Of a stretch of DNA of 64,000 bases, positions 1-10,661 are shown one piece after another. The DNA comes from Adiantum capillus-veneris (lineage: Eukaryota; Streptophyta; Polypodiopsida; Polypodiales; Pteridaceae). Below the pieces are notes generated by a model, which worked only from the letters and a program-made list of their open reading frames with translations, was not told where the DNA came from and did not search any database. The stretch spans positions 85,687,881 to 85,751,880 of the forward strand of contig CM043957.1 of the NCBI GenBank assembly GCA_014529385.2, written 5' to 3'. How positions within the stretch are numbered: the first letter of the stretch is position 1; each line of letters begins with the position of its first letter. The translations under genes were made by a program, and so were the position numbers.

Positions 1-108
1 AACTATACTCATAACTACACATTGTAGTGTGAGTACCGCCCCGCTATACACTGTGTCTATCTCCTTCTTCGTGTTGGCTCTCTGTGTGTGTGCTCTCCGA
101 TCCCAACA
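1..108. repeat. Possible end of a nested LTR (copia-like)
   Basis: The gag reading frame of the minus-strand gypsy element is homologous to the full copy elsewhere in the window up to about base 109 and then stops matching. The unmatched sequence ends in CCGATCCCAACA, the usual form of a plant LTR terminus (ends in CA, inverted TGTTGG type). I infer that another LTR element inserted in gag and that only its last 108 bases lie in the window. No target duplication can be checked. It could also be a simple rearrangement. Confidence 0.35.
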
Positions 109-356
109 GGAGAGAGTCTTCTTTTGGGGGTCTCTTCAAGAGGCCTCCTAAGCTCTCTCTCCTCTTGGAGAGGAAGGGAAATTCCATAGGCACGAAGTTG
201 TTGAGTAACTTCGGCTTGCAAGGTAGGGTTGCCCATAGCTTGTTGCAACCTAGTCACAAGATAATTCACAAACATGGGAGCATCATCATTAACACCTTCA
301 TGTGCAAAATCAAAGCTATCAATGTTCATTCTACTCTCTTGATTATTGTCAGCCAT
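109..356 (-). pseudogene. gag: gag N-terminal fragment of gypsy element
   Basis: The frame opens with ATG at 356 and encodes [17 protein letters not shown], nearly identical to the start of the gag protein at 20179. Homology runs for about 82 residues, through [14 protein letters not shown], then ends at the junction near base 108 and the frame continues into unrelated sequence. Only the N-terminal alpha-helical part and the start of the charged linker are present. The capsid core, zinc knuckle and protease lie outside the window or beyond the interrupting insertion. It cannot encode a functional capsid protein as it stands. Confidence 0.85.
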
Positions 357-758
357 GTTAACAAAATTTTATGTATGTACTTAGTGTATGCTTTGGCAAT
401 TCAAAACCTTAGTTGCCACTCCTCTTAGCCTTTGAAAATTGGCTCTTAAGTATCTACACCCACGGCTCAAAGTGGTTAATTATAGAGAGTAGAGGAGTAG
501 GTCTAACATAGCAGAGTTGCCAAGGGCTAGCTCCTTTCGGACTTCTTATGGCTCAATAATGGTAAAGTTGTAGGCAAGTCTAAAAAGACTCCATTATTAA
601 GTCCAAAGCTCCCAAGGTGTGCACCATCCCCCACATAGTGAGCTTAACAAAACCAATATTAGATCCCAGTTCCACTTACCCTATTATAATTAACAACATC
701 AACCATTTATAGGCTACTTAAGGACCTCTCTTCTTAAGCAAGAAAAGAGAAACCAAAT

Positions 759-770
759 GCTCTGATACCA
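759..770 (-). other. Primer-binding site (tRNA-Met type)
   Basis: The minus strand reads TGGTATCAGAGC one base after the LTR end. This is the standard plant initiator-Met tRNA primer-binding site and fixes the orientation of the element. It matches the consensus fully, whereas the site in the complete related element at 19765 has one mismatch. Confidence 0.85.
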
Positions 771-771
771 A

Positions 772-2403
772 TGTAATGGAATTAGCCTATTCAACTTCAG
801 AATAGCGGAAACTAATGAGAATACTTTCAAGAAATAACTTTGTGAGCATAGCGGGTAGACATAATTGAAGATAGCAACATAATCATAGCAATTAGTTAAC
901 TTGGCATGAACAATACTTTTGCAAGAGAGAGGATTTAGAGAACATGACAACAGTTGAAGACCGGATTTATGTGGAGCCGGTCCCCCCTCCAATAGGCATT
1001 TGTATTATGATTTCTCCCATTAAGAGAGACTTGTTACAATACATTCTTTGTGTTCCTTGTGACCTAGGTGATGCAATGAAGATGGAAAGCTTCATGCATC
1101 ACAATCATAGCATAACATGAACTTGAAGAAAGCTTTAATTGTCCCAAGCCTCAGTCCCAAGACCTCAAACACCTTCGAAGGTGGAGAGAGCTAGCAGGGA
1201 ATGAGGGTAGGGAAGAGGAAGAAGAAACATTTCATAGGAGAAAGAACTAGTTCCTCACTTATCATACTCTTGTTTCTAGCATACATAATAGCATAGTAAT
1301 GAAGAAGAAGGATATGACAAGCTCAAGCATTGAAGCATGGCTCTTGGTTGGATTTGCACTCCATAGCCAAGAGTGTTGGTGTAGGCTCTCAACCTCTACT
1401 TGCTTGGAGAGGGAGCTCTTGCACTTTGCATAGCACACAATGAGAGTGATTGTGAGTGTGTGTGGGTGAGTATACCCCTCAAGCAAGCCCCTAGCTAGCT
1501 TGGGTCGACCCCCCCTTGTAGCTCATGCTTGAAGCTCATTGGACCCTCCCAGGCCTAGCCAATCATGAGCAGGAGGCATTACAAGCAGTAGGGGTAGCCT
1601 TGAGACAAGTGTCCCCCTTTCCTTTTTGAGAGAGAGGGCTAGATAAATGTTAAAACAATTAGATAATTCATGTAATTTATCATTGGACCCCTTTGAAGCT
1701 TAGCCAATAGGCTTCAAGCAACACATGAAGGTAACATGGGTAGGGGCCTGACACGTGTCCTTGCTGCCTCTTCAAGTTGGGGCTTCCCTTGTGTGTGTGT
1801 GAGTGGGTGTTCTCTCTCTAGCCCCTAGGAAAAGGGCTCGCCCCCCCTCTTGTAGGAATGCTTTTGACTTTAGGTGATCAAGCACCTTACTCACCAAGCA
1901 TGACAAAGCACTTGAACTAGGGGGTGTTCCCACAAGCATCTCAAGCAAGCTTCTCAAGGCACCTCAAGTACCTTAATCATGCAGCAAGTCAAGCACCTCA
2001 AGCATGGAGCCAGTCAAGCACCTCAAGCATCTTAATCAAGCACCTCAAGCATGACAAACACCTCAAGCACGACAAGCACCTCAAGCAGGACAAGCACCTC
2101 GAGCTTGGGCCGTGTTCCCACCTCAAGCTCAGCCCTAGCTTACCTAAGGTCAAAGGACTTTTACACACATTTATTGGAGGTCTTCAATGAAGCTAACCCT
2201 AAGGTCTTATGCTCCATTGGTTAGCCTTGCTCTTTGATAGACCATCTCCCTTTTGGGCCCCTTTACCATTGGTCCCGTGTTGAGATAGATCTATAAGCAC
2301 ATATCTATATCTTAACACTTGTTCCCGTTTATTCTCCCACATTAAGTGATCAATTTAATATGAGAAAATCATTTGGGTTGGTTAGATATTAGATTTTATG
2401 ACA
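772..2403 (-). repeat. 5' LTR of minus-strand gypsy element
   Basis: On the minus strand it begins TGTCATAAAATCTAATATC and ends TTCCATTACA, with TG...CA termini. It is homologous along its length to the two 1620-bp LTRs of the element at 18144-27025, but 12 bp longer and visibly more divergent. It contains the same CTTGAGGTGCTTG-type minisatellite, seen here in reverse at about 1930-2110. With the LTR at 18144-19763 it forms an inverted pair flanking the ABCG gene. Confidence 0.9.
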
Positions 2404-2947
2404 ACCGCTACCCTCTCTCAATAGAAAGTGCTCTCTGACAATACCCTAAGGCACTAAGTGAGTACAACAACCGTACTCACCTCCTCCTTAAGTAGTCGGC
2501 GTCGGGCAGCAAGTGCGCACAGGTACACACTTGTCATTGCTGCATTCCGGGTTCCACACGCCATGCGGCGCCATTCATTCCAAAAAAAAAAAGTCCGCAA
2601 AAAAAGACGTCTATACATGTAGGTTTGGTGAATGCACATGCTAAAAGTGGTATTGCAATGAAGATGGCAACGTTTTTATTGAAGATAGCCTTTTTCCCAT
2701 AAGAAGGGTATCACACCCAAGCTGACCACTGAAAGAGGAAAAGAAGGTTGTGCTGATCAGAGACTCATTTTTTGAAAAATCTTTCCACAAGTATTCTTCA
2801 TACTGTATTGATTGAGTCGGCTCTCTGTTCGGGGATTCTGAACCTAAGTTTAGTTAGTTTAGAGACCCCCACCTGTTGGCAATAGGTAGAATATTCAGTT
2901 AGAAACCACCCCTAGGTGAGGAGAAATCAGAGGTGTAGTAAAAAGTG

Positions 2948-2948
<1 letters not shown>

Positions 2949-3032
<84 letters not shown>
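2949..3032. repeat. (AT)n-(AG)n compound microsatellite
   Basis: A pure alternating TA tract of about 50 bp passes directly into an AG tract of about 30 bp. It creates spurious open frames of repeated Tyr-Ile and Arg-Glu on both strands, which should not be annotated as genes. Confidence 0.95.
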
Positions 3033-3033
<1 letters not shown>

Positions 3034-3743
3034 CAAAGAGAGATCCCTTCAATGATACTATATTGTTGCACTCAAATGCACATTTCATGTTATTTTTTTG
3101 GTTCAAGTTATCTAAGCAAGGGCTTCGTGTGAATGCAAGATTGGGAATAGATGGTCCACAACAAGTAAGCATAGTGGTTTCCTATTTTCAGCTGAAAGGG
3201 TTGAGGTGTCACTCATGTTCCAAAGAAGGTGTTAGCTTAAGGTTTCAGGGGTGGGCTTCTTTGTAGCATGATTGTGTGGCATATGCAAGAAGGTCTTGCA
3301 AAATTGTTTACTATCATGCCAACAATAAGTGCCCTAGAGGCAAAGTTCTCGAAGGTCAAGTACCGTAGAGCTATCGAGCGGCGAGGATACGCTTGCACAA
3401 CTCTCACACACCCAATGGGCTCTATCCCATAGACTTGTTTAATAGAGAGGCCGTCAAGTTGCTTATATTTTGAGCCTCAAAACTATATAATTGTTTGGAG
3501 GGGGGTTCAAATTTCTTTGAAAGGTGTTCCAATTTCTCGTGTCTTGGGCCTTATGCTAATGAGGGGAGTAGAATAATGTGAGGAGATGCACATCTTGAAG
3601 TCTCTGAATCACAAAATAATAGGAAAGATTGATGCACGATGTGCACAAGGGGTGTAAGGTTGGCGAATTTATAACAAACGTCTCTCTCATATATACCCAC
3701 ATACACTCTCGTTCAAAACCTCTCTCCGGCTCTCGTTCAAAAC

Positions 3744-3746
<3 letters not shown>

Positions 3747-3776
<30 letters not shown>
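3747..3776. repeat. (CT)15 microsatellite in putative 5' leader
   Basis: Thirty bases of pure CT about 180 bp before the ABCG start codon. CT-rich leaders are common in plant genes, so it may lie in the 5' UTR. It is one of several long CT/GA tracts in and around this gene. Confidence 0.9.
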
Positions 3777-3779
<3 letters not shown>

Positions 3780-3812
3780 CACACATAAAAGACACTACTC
3801 TTAGCATGTGAT

Positions 3813-3901
3813 GATCAACACCACCACCCTCACAACAGCTTACAGCTATAATGGTTTGATCAACACCACCACCCTCAAGACAGCTTACAGCTATAATGGT
3901 T
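3813..3901. repeat. 45-bp tandem duplication before the start codon
   Basis: The unit beginning GATCAACACCACCACCCTCA occurs at 3813-3857 and again at 3858-3901 with two or three substitutions. The second copy ends about 57 bp before the predicted ATG at 3958, so it probably lies in the 5' UTR. Confidence 0.9.
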
Positions 3902-3957
3902 GATGGCATAATCCTTTTTGCAGCTTGCCCACATTTTGGCTTCTAGTTAGCATTCCC

Positions 3958-4478
3958 ATGGCCTCCTTGGCCCCTGACAATCGCGTCACCTGTGTCGACT
4001 CCAATGAAAGCTTCTTCTCCAGAGCAAGCAGCAGCCGTGCTAAGGACGATGAGGCCCTCAAGTGGGCAGCCCTCGAGAAGCTTCCGACCTTTACACGGCT
4101 GCGCAAAGGCTACCTAAAGAAGGCCGATGCTACAGGCACGGTTAAATACGAAGAGGTCGACATTGACAAGCTCGGATATGCAGACAAGCAACTCTTGTTG
4201 GAAAGGGTTCTGCAAGACATTGAAAGAGATAATACAATCTTCCTTCACAAGCTGAGGGAGAGGATTAACAAGTCAGACAGGTCATTTGATGTGTGCATGT
4301 GTGTGTATATGTCTGTGTGTGCACTTAAGGCTCTAAGCAAATTATGTTGTTTTACAGTGTTGGCATAGATTTGCCGAGCATCAAAGTTCGGTTTGAGAGT
4401 CTAAATGTTGAAGCAGATGTTCAAGTTGGAAGGAGAGCTCTATCAACCCTTGTTAATTTTACAATTGATTTGATAGAA
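3958..4478 (+). CDS. ABCG/PDR exons 1-2: N-terminal cytosolic region
   Basis: Exon 1 (3958-4280) encodes [10 protein letters not shown] followed by the PDR-specific N-terminal motif [20 protein letters not shown] and the [16 protein letters not shown] segment. Exon 2 (4358-4478) encodes [20 protein letters not shown] and ends at ...IDLIE before a gtaag donor. These motifs are diagnostic for plant full-size ABCG proteins. A TTG 33 bases upstream is in frame, but the ATG at 3958 gives the expected family start. The exon 2 donor lies only 8 bases before a long (CT)n tract. No lesion is visible in these two exons. Confidence 0.9.
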
Positions 4479-4484
4479 GTAAGA

Positions 4485-4486
<2 letters not shown>

Positions 4487-4527
<41 letters not shown>
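4487..4527. repeat. (CT)20 microsatellite at start of intron 2
   Basis: A pure CT tract begins 8 bases after the exon 2 donor. On the minus strand it follows directly after a tRNA-derived unit, so it may be the tail of a SINE-like insertion. Confidence 0.95.
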
Positions 4528-4531
<4 letters not shown>

Positions 4532-4665
4532 CCTAAAGGCTTTTGCTCCAACAAGCTGAGCTAGCCTTGTGAGTGTAACAATGGTTGAAGCCAAGAAAGG
4601 TTGAACATAAGACCTTGGACCTAAATGCTTTTGCCCCAACAAGCCAAGCTAACCTTGTGAGTGTA
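4528..4665 (-). repeat. tRNA-derived SINE-like units (two copies)
   Basis: On the minus strand, two units 88 bp apart begin TACACTCACAAGG and contain GCTAGCTCAGCTTGTTGGAGC or TTAGCTTGGCTTGTTGGGGC. These resemble a tRNA D-arm with a Pol III A box. After the outer unit, AGGTCCAAGGTCTTATGTTCAACC resembles a degenerate B box. The inner unit runs straight into (GA)n. It is probably a tRNA-derived SINE, partly duplicated. I have no family match, so this is inference from promoter-like motifs. Confidence 0.5.
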
Positions 4666-6074
4666 GAGGGTGGTTGGAGCACCCCCCGTGATAGACAAAA
4701 CTACGGTGGACGATGCGACTATCGTATGGGGCTGCCCTCCAATATTGGAGGCATGTTGGAGTACCCCTATTGGGTATCTAGAACCTACTCTTAACATCTT
4801 GATAAAAGCTACCACAAAGGTGTTACAAAGGTGCCTAGAGCTTGAATAGCTAAGCATCCAGCCAACAAATATATTTATCTTCCTCAAAAAGAACAAGTTC
4901 ACTTGCAATTTACAATTTTGTTATCCAAGAGTGCAATTAGAGTTTGTTGGAAGCAACATTAGAGTCCAAAGAAGTAATGATGGATTGCATAACCCTGAGT
5001 TTTTGCCTTCTCTTGCCTTGTGGTGGTCAATTTCACCACATTAGATAGGTCGAGAAAACTAGCCTACTACGGTGGCTCAGTGAGGTCATCCATAGTCCCC
5101 TCTCTATTGCTCTCTTCGCATCCGAGTCAATACAAATCATGTCATGATTGGGCTAACGTCCCATAATTTTCCAAAAACTCTACAAATTGAGCTTGGACTT
5201 GTTAGTTATTGGTTTCTTTGTGGCAGATGGAATGCCACTCTTTTGCAAAACATTATGACTCTTGTACGTTAGGCATGGAGTTTTATTGAATGCCGGCCAT
5301 CTTCAAGTGACATAGAGGGTTTTCAAAGGGTATTTCATGACATTACCAAAGACAAATAAAAATAGCTATCCTCAAAAATAGCTCAATTAAAAAAATGGTT
5401 TGAACAATCATGTTGGTGGTGTACATACTTGGCTCTGTCCTCCTCAATTTCCATGACTTGTGCAATTAGGGAGAGGGTGTCATGATACACCTTCTCCATC
5501 ATGATCAACACCCTCTCCGTTCTCCAATCCATATGTGGTGAGTTGATGGCACAATAAAAAGCCTCACCACAAAACAAATTCTCACTTGCTACCGAAGGCA
5601 ATGCGTCAGCAAACAAATGGTCCCATTAAGCCAAAACTTATTGGAATTGAAAAATGGTCATCTTAGTCTAGAGGTAGTCCGTCCACATTTTGCAAATTGA
5701 AGGTATGATGCTTGGAATTGACAAAACAATTATCCCTCTCAAGTATAGCATTTTCTTATGATCATTAAATGGATTTAAGTATTTCCAAACCTTGGTAGCA
5801 AGCCTACTATGAGTGTTTACTCTAAAAAACATCACACCTACTTTACACAACAGTGAAAGGACACCTTAAACAATTGCACCACAAGTTTAGGAGGAAGCTA
5901 AAGGTGAAGAACCATGTCCATGCTGATCCTGCATAACTTACTTGCAGTTCAAAAGGACCTATATGTCCCAATTTTAGGTGACTTAGGACATTCGTTTACC
6001 AAAACAAAAAGCCAAAGTTCCACACACTTTGATTCTAAAAAGCCACTCAACTAAACATTTGATGAATGGCATAG

Positions 6075-6692
6075 GGCCTTTTCAGCATTATCTTAAAGCC
6101 AAAGAGGAGAAAGTTGCACATACTTAAGGATCTAAGTGGCATCATCAGACCGTCCAGGTATATTTTAATTTAAACGCAAATCAATATTATACAATGTTTC
6201 ATGGGCATAAAATGTTGACAAAGTATTTGGTGCTTATATGCAGATTGACATTGCTTCTTGGACCTCCAAGTTCCGGAAAGACTACTTTGATGCTTGCCTT
6301 CGCTGGAAAGCTCTCTCCTCATCTCAAGGTAAATGTCAAGATCACCTAGCATCAACAAAATGAAGCAAGCTATTAAAGAATACGCCTCCTACACACAGCT
6401 TGATCATGTCAACACCTAACCTTGAAGAGTCCTTCCTATTCCAGGTATCCGGCAAAGTCACATACAATGGCCATGAAATGACTGAGTTTGTTCCTCGAAG
6501 GACATCCGCATACATCAGCCAGCATGACACATTACGGGATGATGACCGTGCATGAGACTATGGACTTTGGAGGTCGGTGTCAGGGCATTGGCAGTAGACA
6601 TGGTTAGTGTACACCAAATGTCAAATTCAAATCTTGTCTAGATGTGTTTTCTAACCACTCTGACTAGCCATAAGCGGTAGCATGTCTTATCC

Positions 6693-6749
<57 letters not shown>

Positions 6750-8356
6750 GATATTGTACTAGAGTCACACATGGATGTAACCTTTTGGTCTCGTAGGTTA
6801 TTTGGCCGTTTGAAGACATTTAGAGTCAAACATGGATGTAACCTTTTGGTCTCATAGGTCATTTGGCCTTTTGAACCCATTAATATATCATTTCATGTCA
6901 TCTGTGTATAGATATATACAGATGCATGTATAGATGTCGATGTTTGTATGGATGTATGTATATGTGGCTCACAAGTTGCTATGAATCAGATATGCTTGTG
7001 GAGCTTTCAAGGAGAGAAAAAGCAGCTGGAATAAAGCCAGACCTAGACATTGATGTCTTCATGAAGGTGAGACAAATCATTTTTCTCATTCTCTATAATC
7101 AAGCAAAGTAAATGTTTGCCACACTGAATGTATTTGGCAGGCAGTTTCAATCGCAGGGCAAGAGGTGAGCATGGTCACCAATTATGTACTAAAGGTGCGG
7201 AGCAAAGTCCATTCTGCTATTCCTATAGTCGATAGTTCCAAAATGGGGCCTACACTCTATAATGGTACCTCAATTTTGAACAGGTTCTAGGGATTGACAT
7301 TAGTGCGGACACGCTTGTTGGTGATCAAATGAGAAGAGGCATTTCAGGAGGCCAAAAGAAGCGTTTGACCACAGGTATGATGAGGACTATGTACATCATA
7401 CGCACATACAAGCATACTAGAGATGGAAAATCTAATATACGGTAAGTTATGCACTCACGTGATAACATTTATGTATCTTAAAAACACTCTGCAAACAAAC
7501 TGCCTGAACCCTTTCCTACAGCTCTCTTGGGTCTCCTTACCAAGCATCAGTTAAGCACATCATTTTAGGATGTCAGTAGCAATCAAATTGGTTTCCTAAT
7601 ATACCTTCATAAGGTCACAATAATCTGAACTTAACAAATTATAAGACGGGATAAAACACTCACAAAAATACAACGCACGTAAGGGACACAAGAAAACAAA
7701 TAGGAAAAAACTAAATCACTTTATTTGCTACTAAACAAAACTAGATAAAACAAACCATTATTCACTTGAAAATGCTTTAGAGAAGGCATAAGCAAAATAA
7801 GTTAAAGCAACTTACTCCACAAAAACTTGAAATAAATACTCAACTTTATACTACTGTTTCAAATAGTTAATCCTAGAAATCAGACTCTACGCAACAACCT
7901 CTAAAGGAACAAATTCTTAAATCCTGAAGTAAGCTAAATACTTGAATACTTACCTAGAAGAGGCTAAATATAACCAAAGTAGTACACAGTAATGCCCTGC
8001 TGCAGATGGATTCAAGATACAAGAAGTTTCTAATCTGAAATGTCTTGCGCATAGGTGAAATGCTAGTCGGACCTGCAAAATCTCTCTTCAGGGATGATAT
8101 CTCTACAGGCCTTGACAGCTCCACCACATTTCAAATAGTGAGTTGCTTGCGGCAGCCAGTGCATGTGCTGGATATCACTGTGTTGGCCTCCCTTCTGCAG
8201 CTAGCACCTGAAACATATGAGCTTTTCGATGATGTCATACTGATTTCCGAGGGCCACATAGTATACCAAGGACCTCGAGAACACATCCTTGATTTCTTCC
8301 AGTCAATGGGGTTCAAATGTCCAGAGAGGAAAAACCCTGCAGATTTTTTGCAAGAG
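6075..8356 (+). CDS. ABCG/PDR exons 3-9: NBD1
   Basis: Exon 3 encodes [16 protein letters not shown]. Exon 4 has the Walker A segment [18 protein letters not shown]. Exon 5 encodes [12 protein letters not shown]...TSAYISQHD and then loses frame: the conserved [12 protein letters not shown] continues in a different frame from about 6533. Exon 6 encodes [17 protein letters not shown], exons 7 and 8 the signature [11 protein letters not shown], and exon 9 [12 protein letters not shown] followed by [13 protein letters not shown]. In the Walker B motif the usual FMDE reads FRDD (8087-8098), replacing a hydrophobic residue and the catalytic glutamate position. Plant PDR NBD1 is often regarded as partly degenerate, but this change goes further. 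Together with the frameshift it suggests relaxed selection. Confidence 0.88.
6603..6989 (+). other. Intron 5, with (CT)n and a tandem 52-bp repeat
   Basis: It contains a 53-bp CT tract at 6696-6748. Two copies of a unit containing CATGGATGTAACCTTTTGGT, 52 bp apart, follow at about 6771-6890. A third copy lies on the opposite strand in intron 14 (about 10655-10745). No coding sequence is visible. Confidence 0.8.
6696..6748. repeat. (CT)26 microsatellite, intron 5
   Basis: Pure CT tract of about 53 bp, directly followed by a dispersed repeat unit that also occurs in inverse orientation in intron 14. Confidence 0.95.
7375..8054 (+). other. Intron 8
   Basis: AT-rich intron between the NBD1 signature exon and the Walker B exon. 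The donor is gtatga and the acceptor gcatag. I see no transposon, repeat or RNA gene in it. Confidence 0.75.
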
Positions 8357-8725
8357 GTTTGCGTTTTTCAATGCCCGTTGCACTGTAATCATTTCATGCA
8401 AGAATCTAATAATATTTTTGCACTGAAATTGTCAACTGCATTGTGAGAATCATTTGCTTCAAGAGCTCAAGGAATACCCAGAACATTGATCCATTGATAA
8501 CTATATGCTGATTATGCAAGCATTATGACATGGTTTGCTTGATAAGAGTAGATCAAAGGCCATTCCTGCCCAGACAACAAACAATGGTTCAACCTTCACT
8601 GATATTGCTTTTCTGCATTCTGTCGAACGATGTCATTATGTAGCACTGGATCTGTCTGCTAAGCTCACCAACGACTTATCAAGAAACTGTCTGAAAAGTT
8701 CACACGACTTTTCCACTCTAAACAG
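8357..8725 (+). other. Intron 9
   Basis: Intron of about 370 bp between NBD1 and TMD1 exons, starting gtttgc and ending aacag. No embedded element was recognised. Confidence 0.75.
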
Positions 8726-9890
8726 GTGACCTCCAAAAAAGATCAGCAGCAATACTGGGAGAATCAAAGCCAGCCATACGAAAATGTTGCCATTGAAGAA
8801 TTTGCTGAGGCTTTTAAATTCTACAACGCTGGCCAGCACCTTCAACAAGAGCTTGCGGTTCCTTATGACAAGCCAAAAAGTCATCCAGCAGCTCTTTCTA
8901 CTAAAAAATATGGCCTGACAAAATTGGCCCTCTTCAAGTGTTGTTTTGCAAGGGAGGTGCTGATGTGAAAGCGCAACTCCTTTCTATATATATTTAAAAC
9001 TTGCCAGGTACATATTTCGCTTGAAGACAGAATTAGGTGATAATCCCCAAAGTTGTACATCCTGATAAATTTGGCCCCGTGTCCATAGCAAGCCTAAGAT
9101 TAGAACAGGAACCATGACAAAAAGAAAATGGCCTTTGATGGTAGGCATTCACCTCAGTTGGGTGTCAACATGTCAAATTATCAATGGAGACTTGCTACAA
9201 ATCTACATAATGATGACAGGCATGCCATGTTTGACATGCTGTGATTGGCATGGCCCTAAATGCACCCACTATGTAATTTAAGTGCTGAAAACTACATAAA
9301 TCACTAAAAAAACCACCACAAAGGATGACAAGGTTAAAAAGCCACAGAATTATGCAACTTAAATATCTTCTCTTTTGATTGTACTAGATAGAAACACAGG
9401 ACTCCTAACAAACAATGCTTTCCTTTTTTACCAACGACAGTTGTCCATCATTGCCATGATTGCTATGACCGTTTTCTTCCGGACTAAGCTTAAAACTAAT
9501 TCAGTGGAGGAAGGGAATCTGTACATGGGTGCTCTTTTTTTTGGATTGATGACAATCATGTTCAACGGAACATCAGAGATGCTCATGGTTGTTAATCGGC
9601 TTCCTGTGTTCTACAAGCAAAGGGACCAGCTCTTCTACCCTGCATGGGCCTTCTCAATACCATCTATCGTCATCAGAGTACCACTATCCATACTGGAAAC
9701 CCTAATATGGGTCTGTTTAACATACTTTGTGATTGGCTTTGCTCCCGAACCCGACAGGTCAGTTATTATTCTGCTGTTCTTTTGATATGATAGAATCTTA
9801 TTCCCATTGTTTGGACCCAGGCTTAAGCTTATGCGTGCTGTTCTCATAACTTTACATTCTTCTAGGCACATCACCTCAAAAGCTAGGAAA

Positions 9891-9950
<60 letters not shown>

Positions 9951-10575
9951 GTTATAACTGATGCAAAATCATCAAACAGGTTTTTCCGCCAGATACTACT
10001 ATTATTTTGTGTTTCACGAACGGCTCTAGAAATGTTCCGGTTTCTCGGCTCAGTTGGCAGAACAGTCAACATTGCAAGTTCTTTTGGAACTTTTGCTTTG
10101 ATGACAGTCGTACTCATGGGAGGCTTCCTTATTGCCAAAGGTAGAACTGGACTTTCATGGGGAAATTTGTGTGGCGATCAAATGAGAAGCTGTTCCTCAT
10201 ATTATGATGATTGTGTTTTCAGAACAAATTCCTGGCTGGTGGATCTGGGCTTATTGGTCATCCCCGATGACATATGCACTCAATGCTCTATTTGTTGACG
10301 AGTTTCTAGCAGAACGCTGGCAGAAGGTGACAATATAATGTGGTACAACTGTTTGCGGTTCATAGAATTTTCTCCAGATAGATAACTACAATTGTAAACT
10401 TCGTTGTCATAGCCATACAAGGGAACTATAGATGCCAATACTATTGGAAAAGCCCTTTTAAAATCACGTGGATTCTTCACCGAGGACTACTGGTACTGGC
10501 TTGGTATCAGTGCTTTAATCGGCTTCACTATCCTATTTAATGTCGCATACACCTTAGCACTCACTTATCTCGACG
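8726..10575 (+). CDS. ABCG/PDR exons 10-14: TMD1
   Basis: Exon 10 encodes VTSKKDQQQYWENQSQPY, the CFARE motif and KRNSFLYIFKTCQ, but an in-frame TGA (8966-8968) separates CFAREVLM from KRNSF. Exon 11 encodes the first membrane helices (LSIIAMIAMTVFFRTK) and the GTSEMLMVVNRLPVFYKQRD loop typical of PDR proteins. Exon 12 encodes RFLGSVGRTVNIASSFGTFA, exon 13 IPGWWIWAYWSSPMTYALNA and ERWQK, and exon 14 the last TMD1 helix, DYWYWLGISALIGFTILFNV. The start of exon 14 (about 10422) is chosen to keep phase and could be off by a few bases. A protein made from this gene would stop before TMD1. Confidence 0.87.
9008..9440 (+). other. Intron 10
   Basis: Intron of about 430 bp, donor gtacat and acceptor cgacag. 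Nothing recognisable is inside it. Confidence 0.75.
9893..9948. repeat. (GA)28 microsatellite near the intron 11 acceptor
   Basis: A pure AG tract of 56 bp ends 31 bases before exon 12. The remaining intron end contains a possible branch sequence (ATAACTGAT) and CAG acceptor, so the tract replaces the usual intron body just upstream of the branch region. Confidence 0.95.
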
Positions 10576-10635
10576 GTGAGAAAACTGGTCTTTGTAGCTC
10601 CATGATTCTTGTTTGATAACACTTGCTTTTTATAT

Positions 10636-10661
10636 CTGTGTGTGTGCGCGCGCGCGCGCAC
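10636..10661. repeat. Alternating (GT)(GC) tract
   Basis: About 26 bp of strictly alternating purine-pyrimidine sequence rich in GC steps, the kind of sequence that can adopt Z-DNA. It adjoins a dispersed repeat unit. Confidence 0.85.

Larger units (their letters stand above)
1..2403 (-). mobile_element. Partial Ty3/gypsy element, minus strand (same family as 18144-27025)
   Basis: Read on the minus strand, this is a gypsy 5' end: a 1632-bp LTR, a methionine-tRNA primer-binding site, an untranslated leader and the first 80 or so codons of gag. LTR, leader and gag closely match the complete element at 18144-27025, but in the opposite orientation. The rest of the element lies beyond the left edge. 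The gag is interrupted at about base 108 by unrelated LTR-like sequence. Bases 2404-2408 (ACCGC) would be one target-site duplication, and the partner is outside the window. The call rests on direct sequence matching. Confidence 0.9.
2404..3957 (+). other. Upstream region of the ABCG/PDR gene
   Basis: No coding homology was found. The region holds an (AT)n tract passing into (AG)n at about 2949-3032, a (CT)15 tract at 3747-3776 and a 45-bp tandem duplication just before the start codon. A TATATA-containing stretch near 3690 followed by pyrimidine-rich DNA would suit a plant core promoter and 5' leader, but this is only a guess. The gypsy element's outer end forms the left boundary, so the promoter may be truncated or may be influenced by the LTR. 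Confidence 0.4.
4479..6074 (+). other. Intron 2, with SINE-like repeat and short minus-strand frames
   Basis: This 1.6-kb intron starts gtaaga and ends catag. It holds a (CT)n tract at 4487-4527, two tRNA-like units on the minus strand at 4528-4665, and two short minus-strand open frames at 5383-5616 and 5668-5850 that I cannot assign. They may be remnants of an old transposon. Otherwise it is AT-rich and unremarkable. Confidence 0.7.

Noticed and set aside
2916-3266. Open frames of Tyr-Ile and Arg-Glu repeats on both strands
   Set aside because: They are translations of the (AT)n(AG)n microsatellite. They have no other support.
8726-8968. TGA at 8966 as an alternative exon end (splice at gag|gtgctg)
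   Set aside because: The sequence after the stop encodes the conserved KRNSFLYIFKTCQ and meets a proper donor at 9008 in phase with exon 11, so the TGA is a nonsense codon within an exon.
9807-10298. A 163-codon frame in TMD1
   Set aside because: It reads intron 11 and its GA tract together with exon 12. Only the part from 9980 is real coding sequence.
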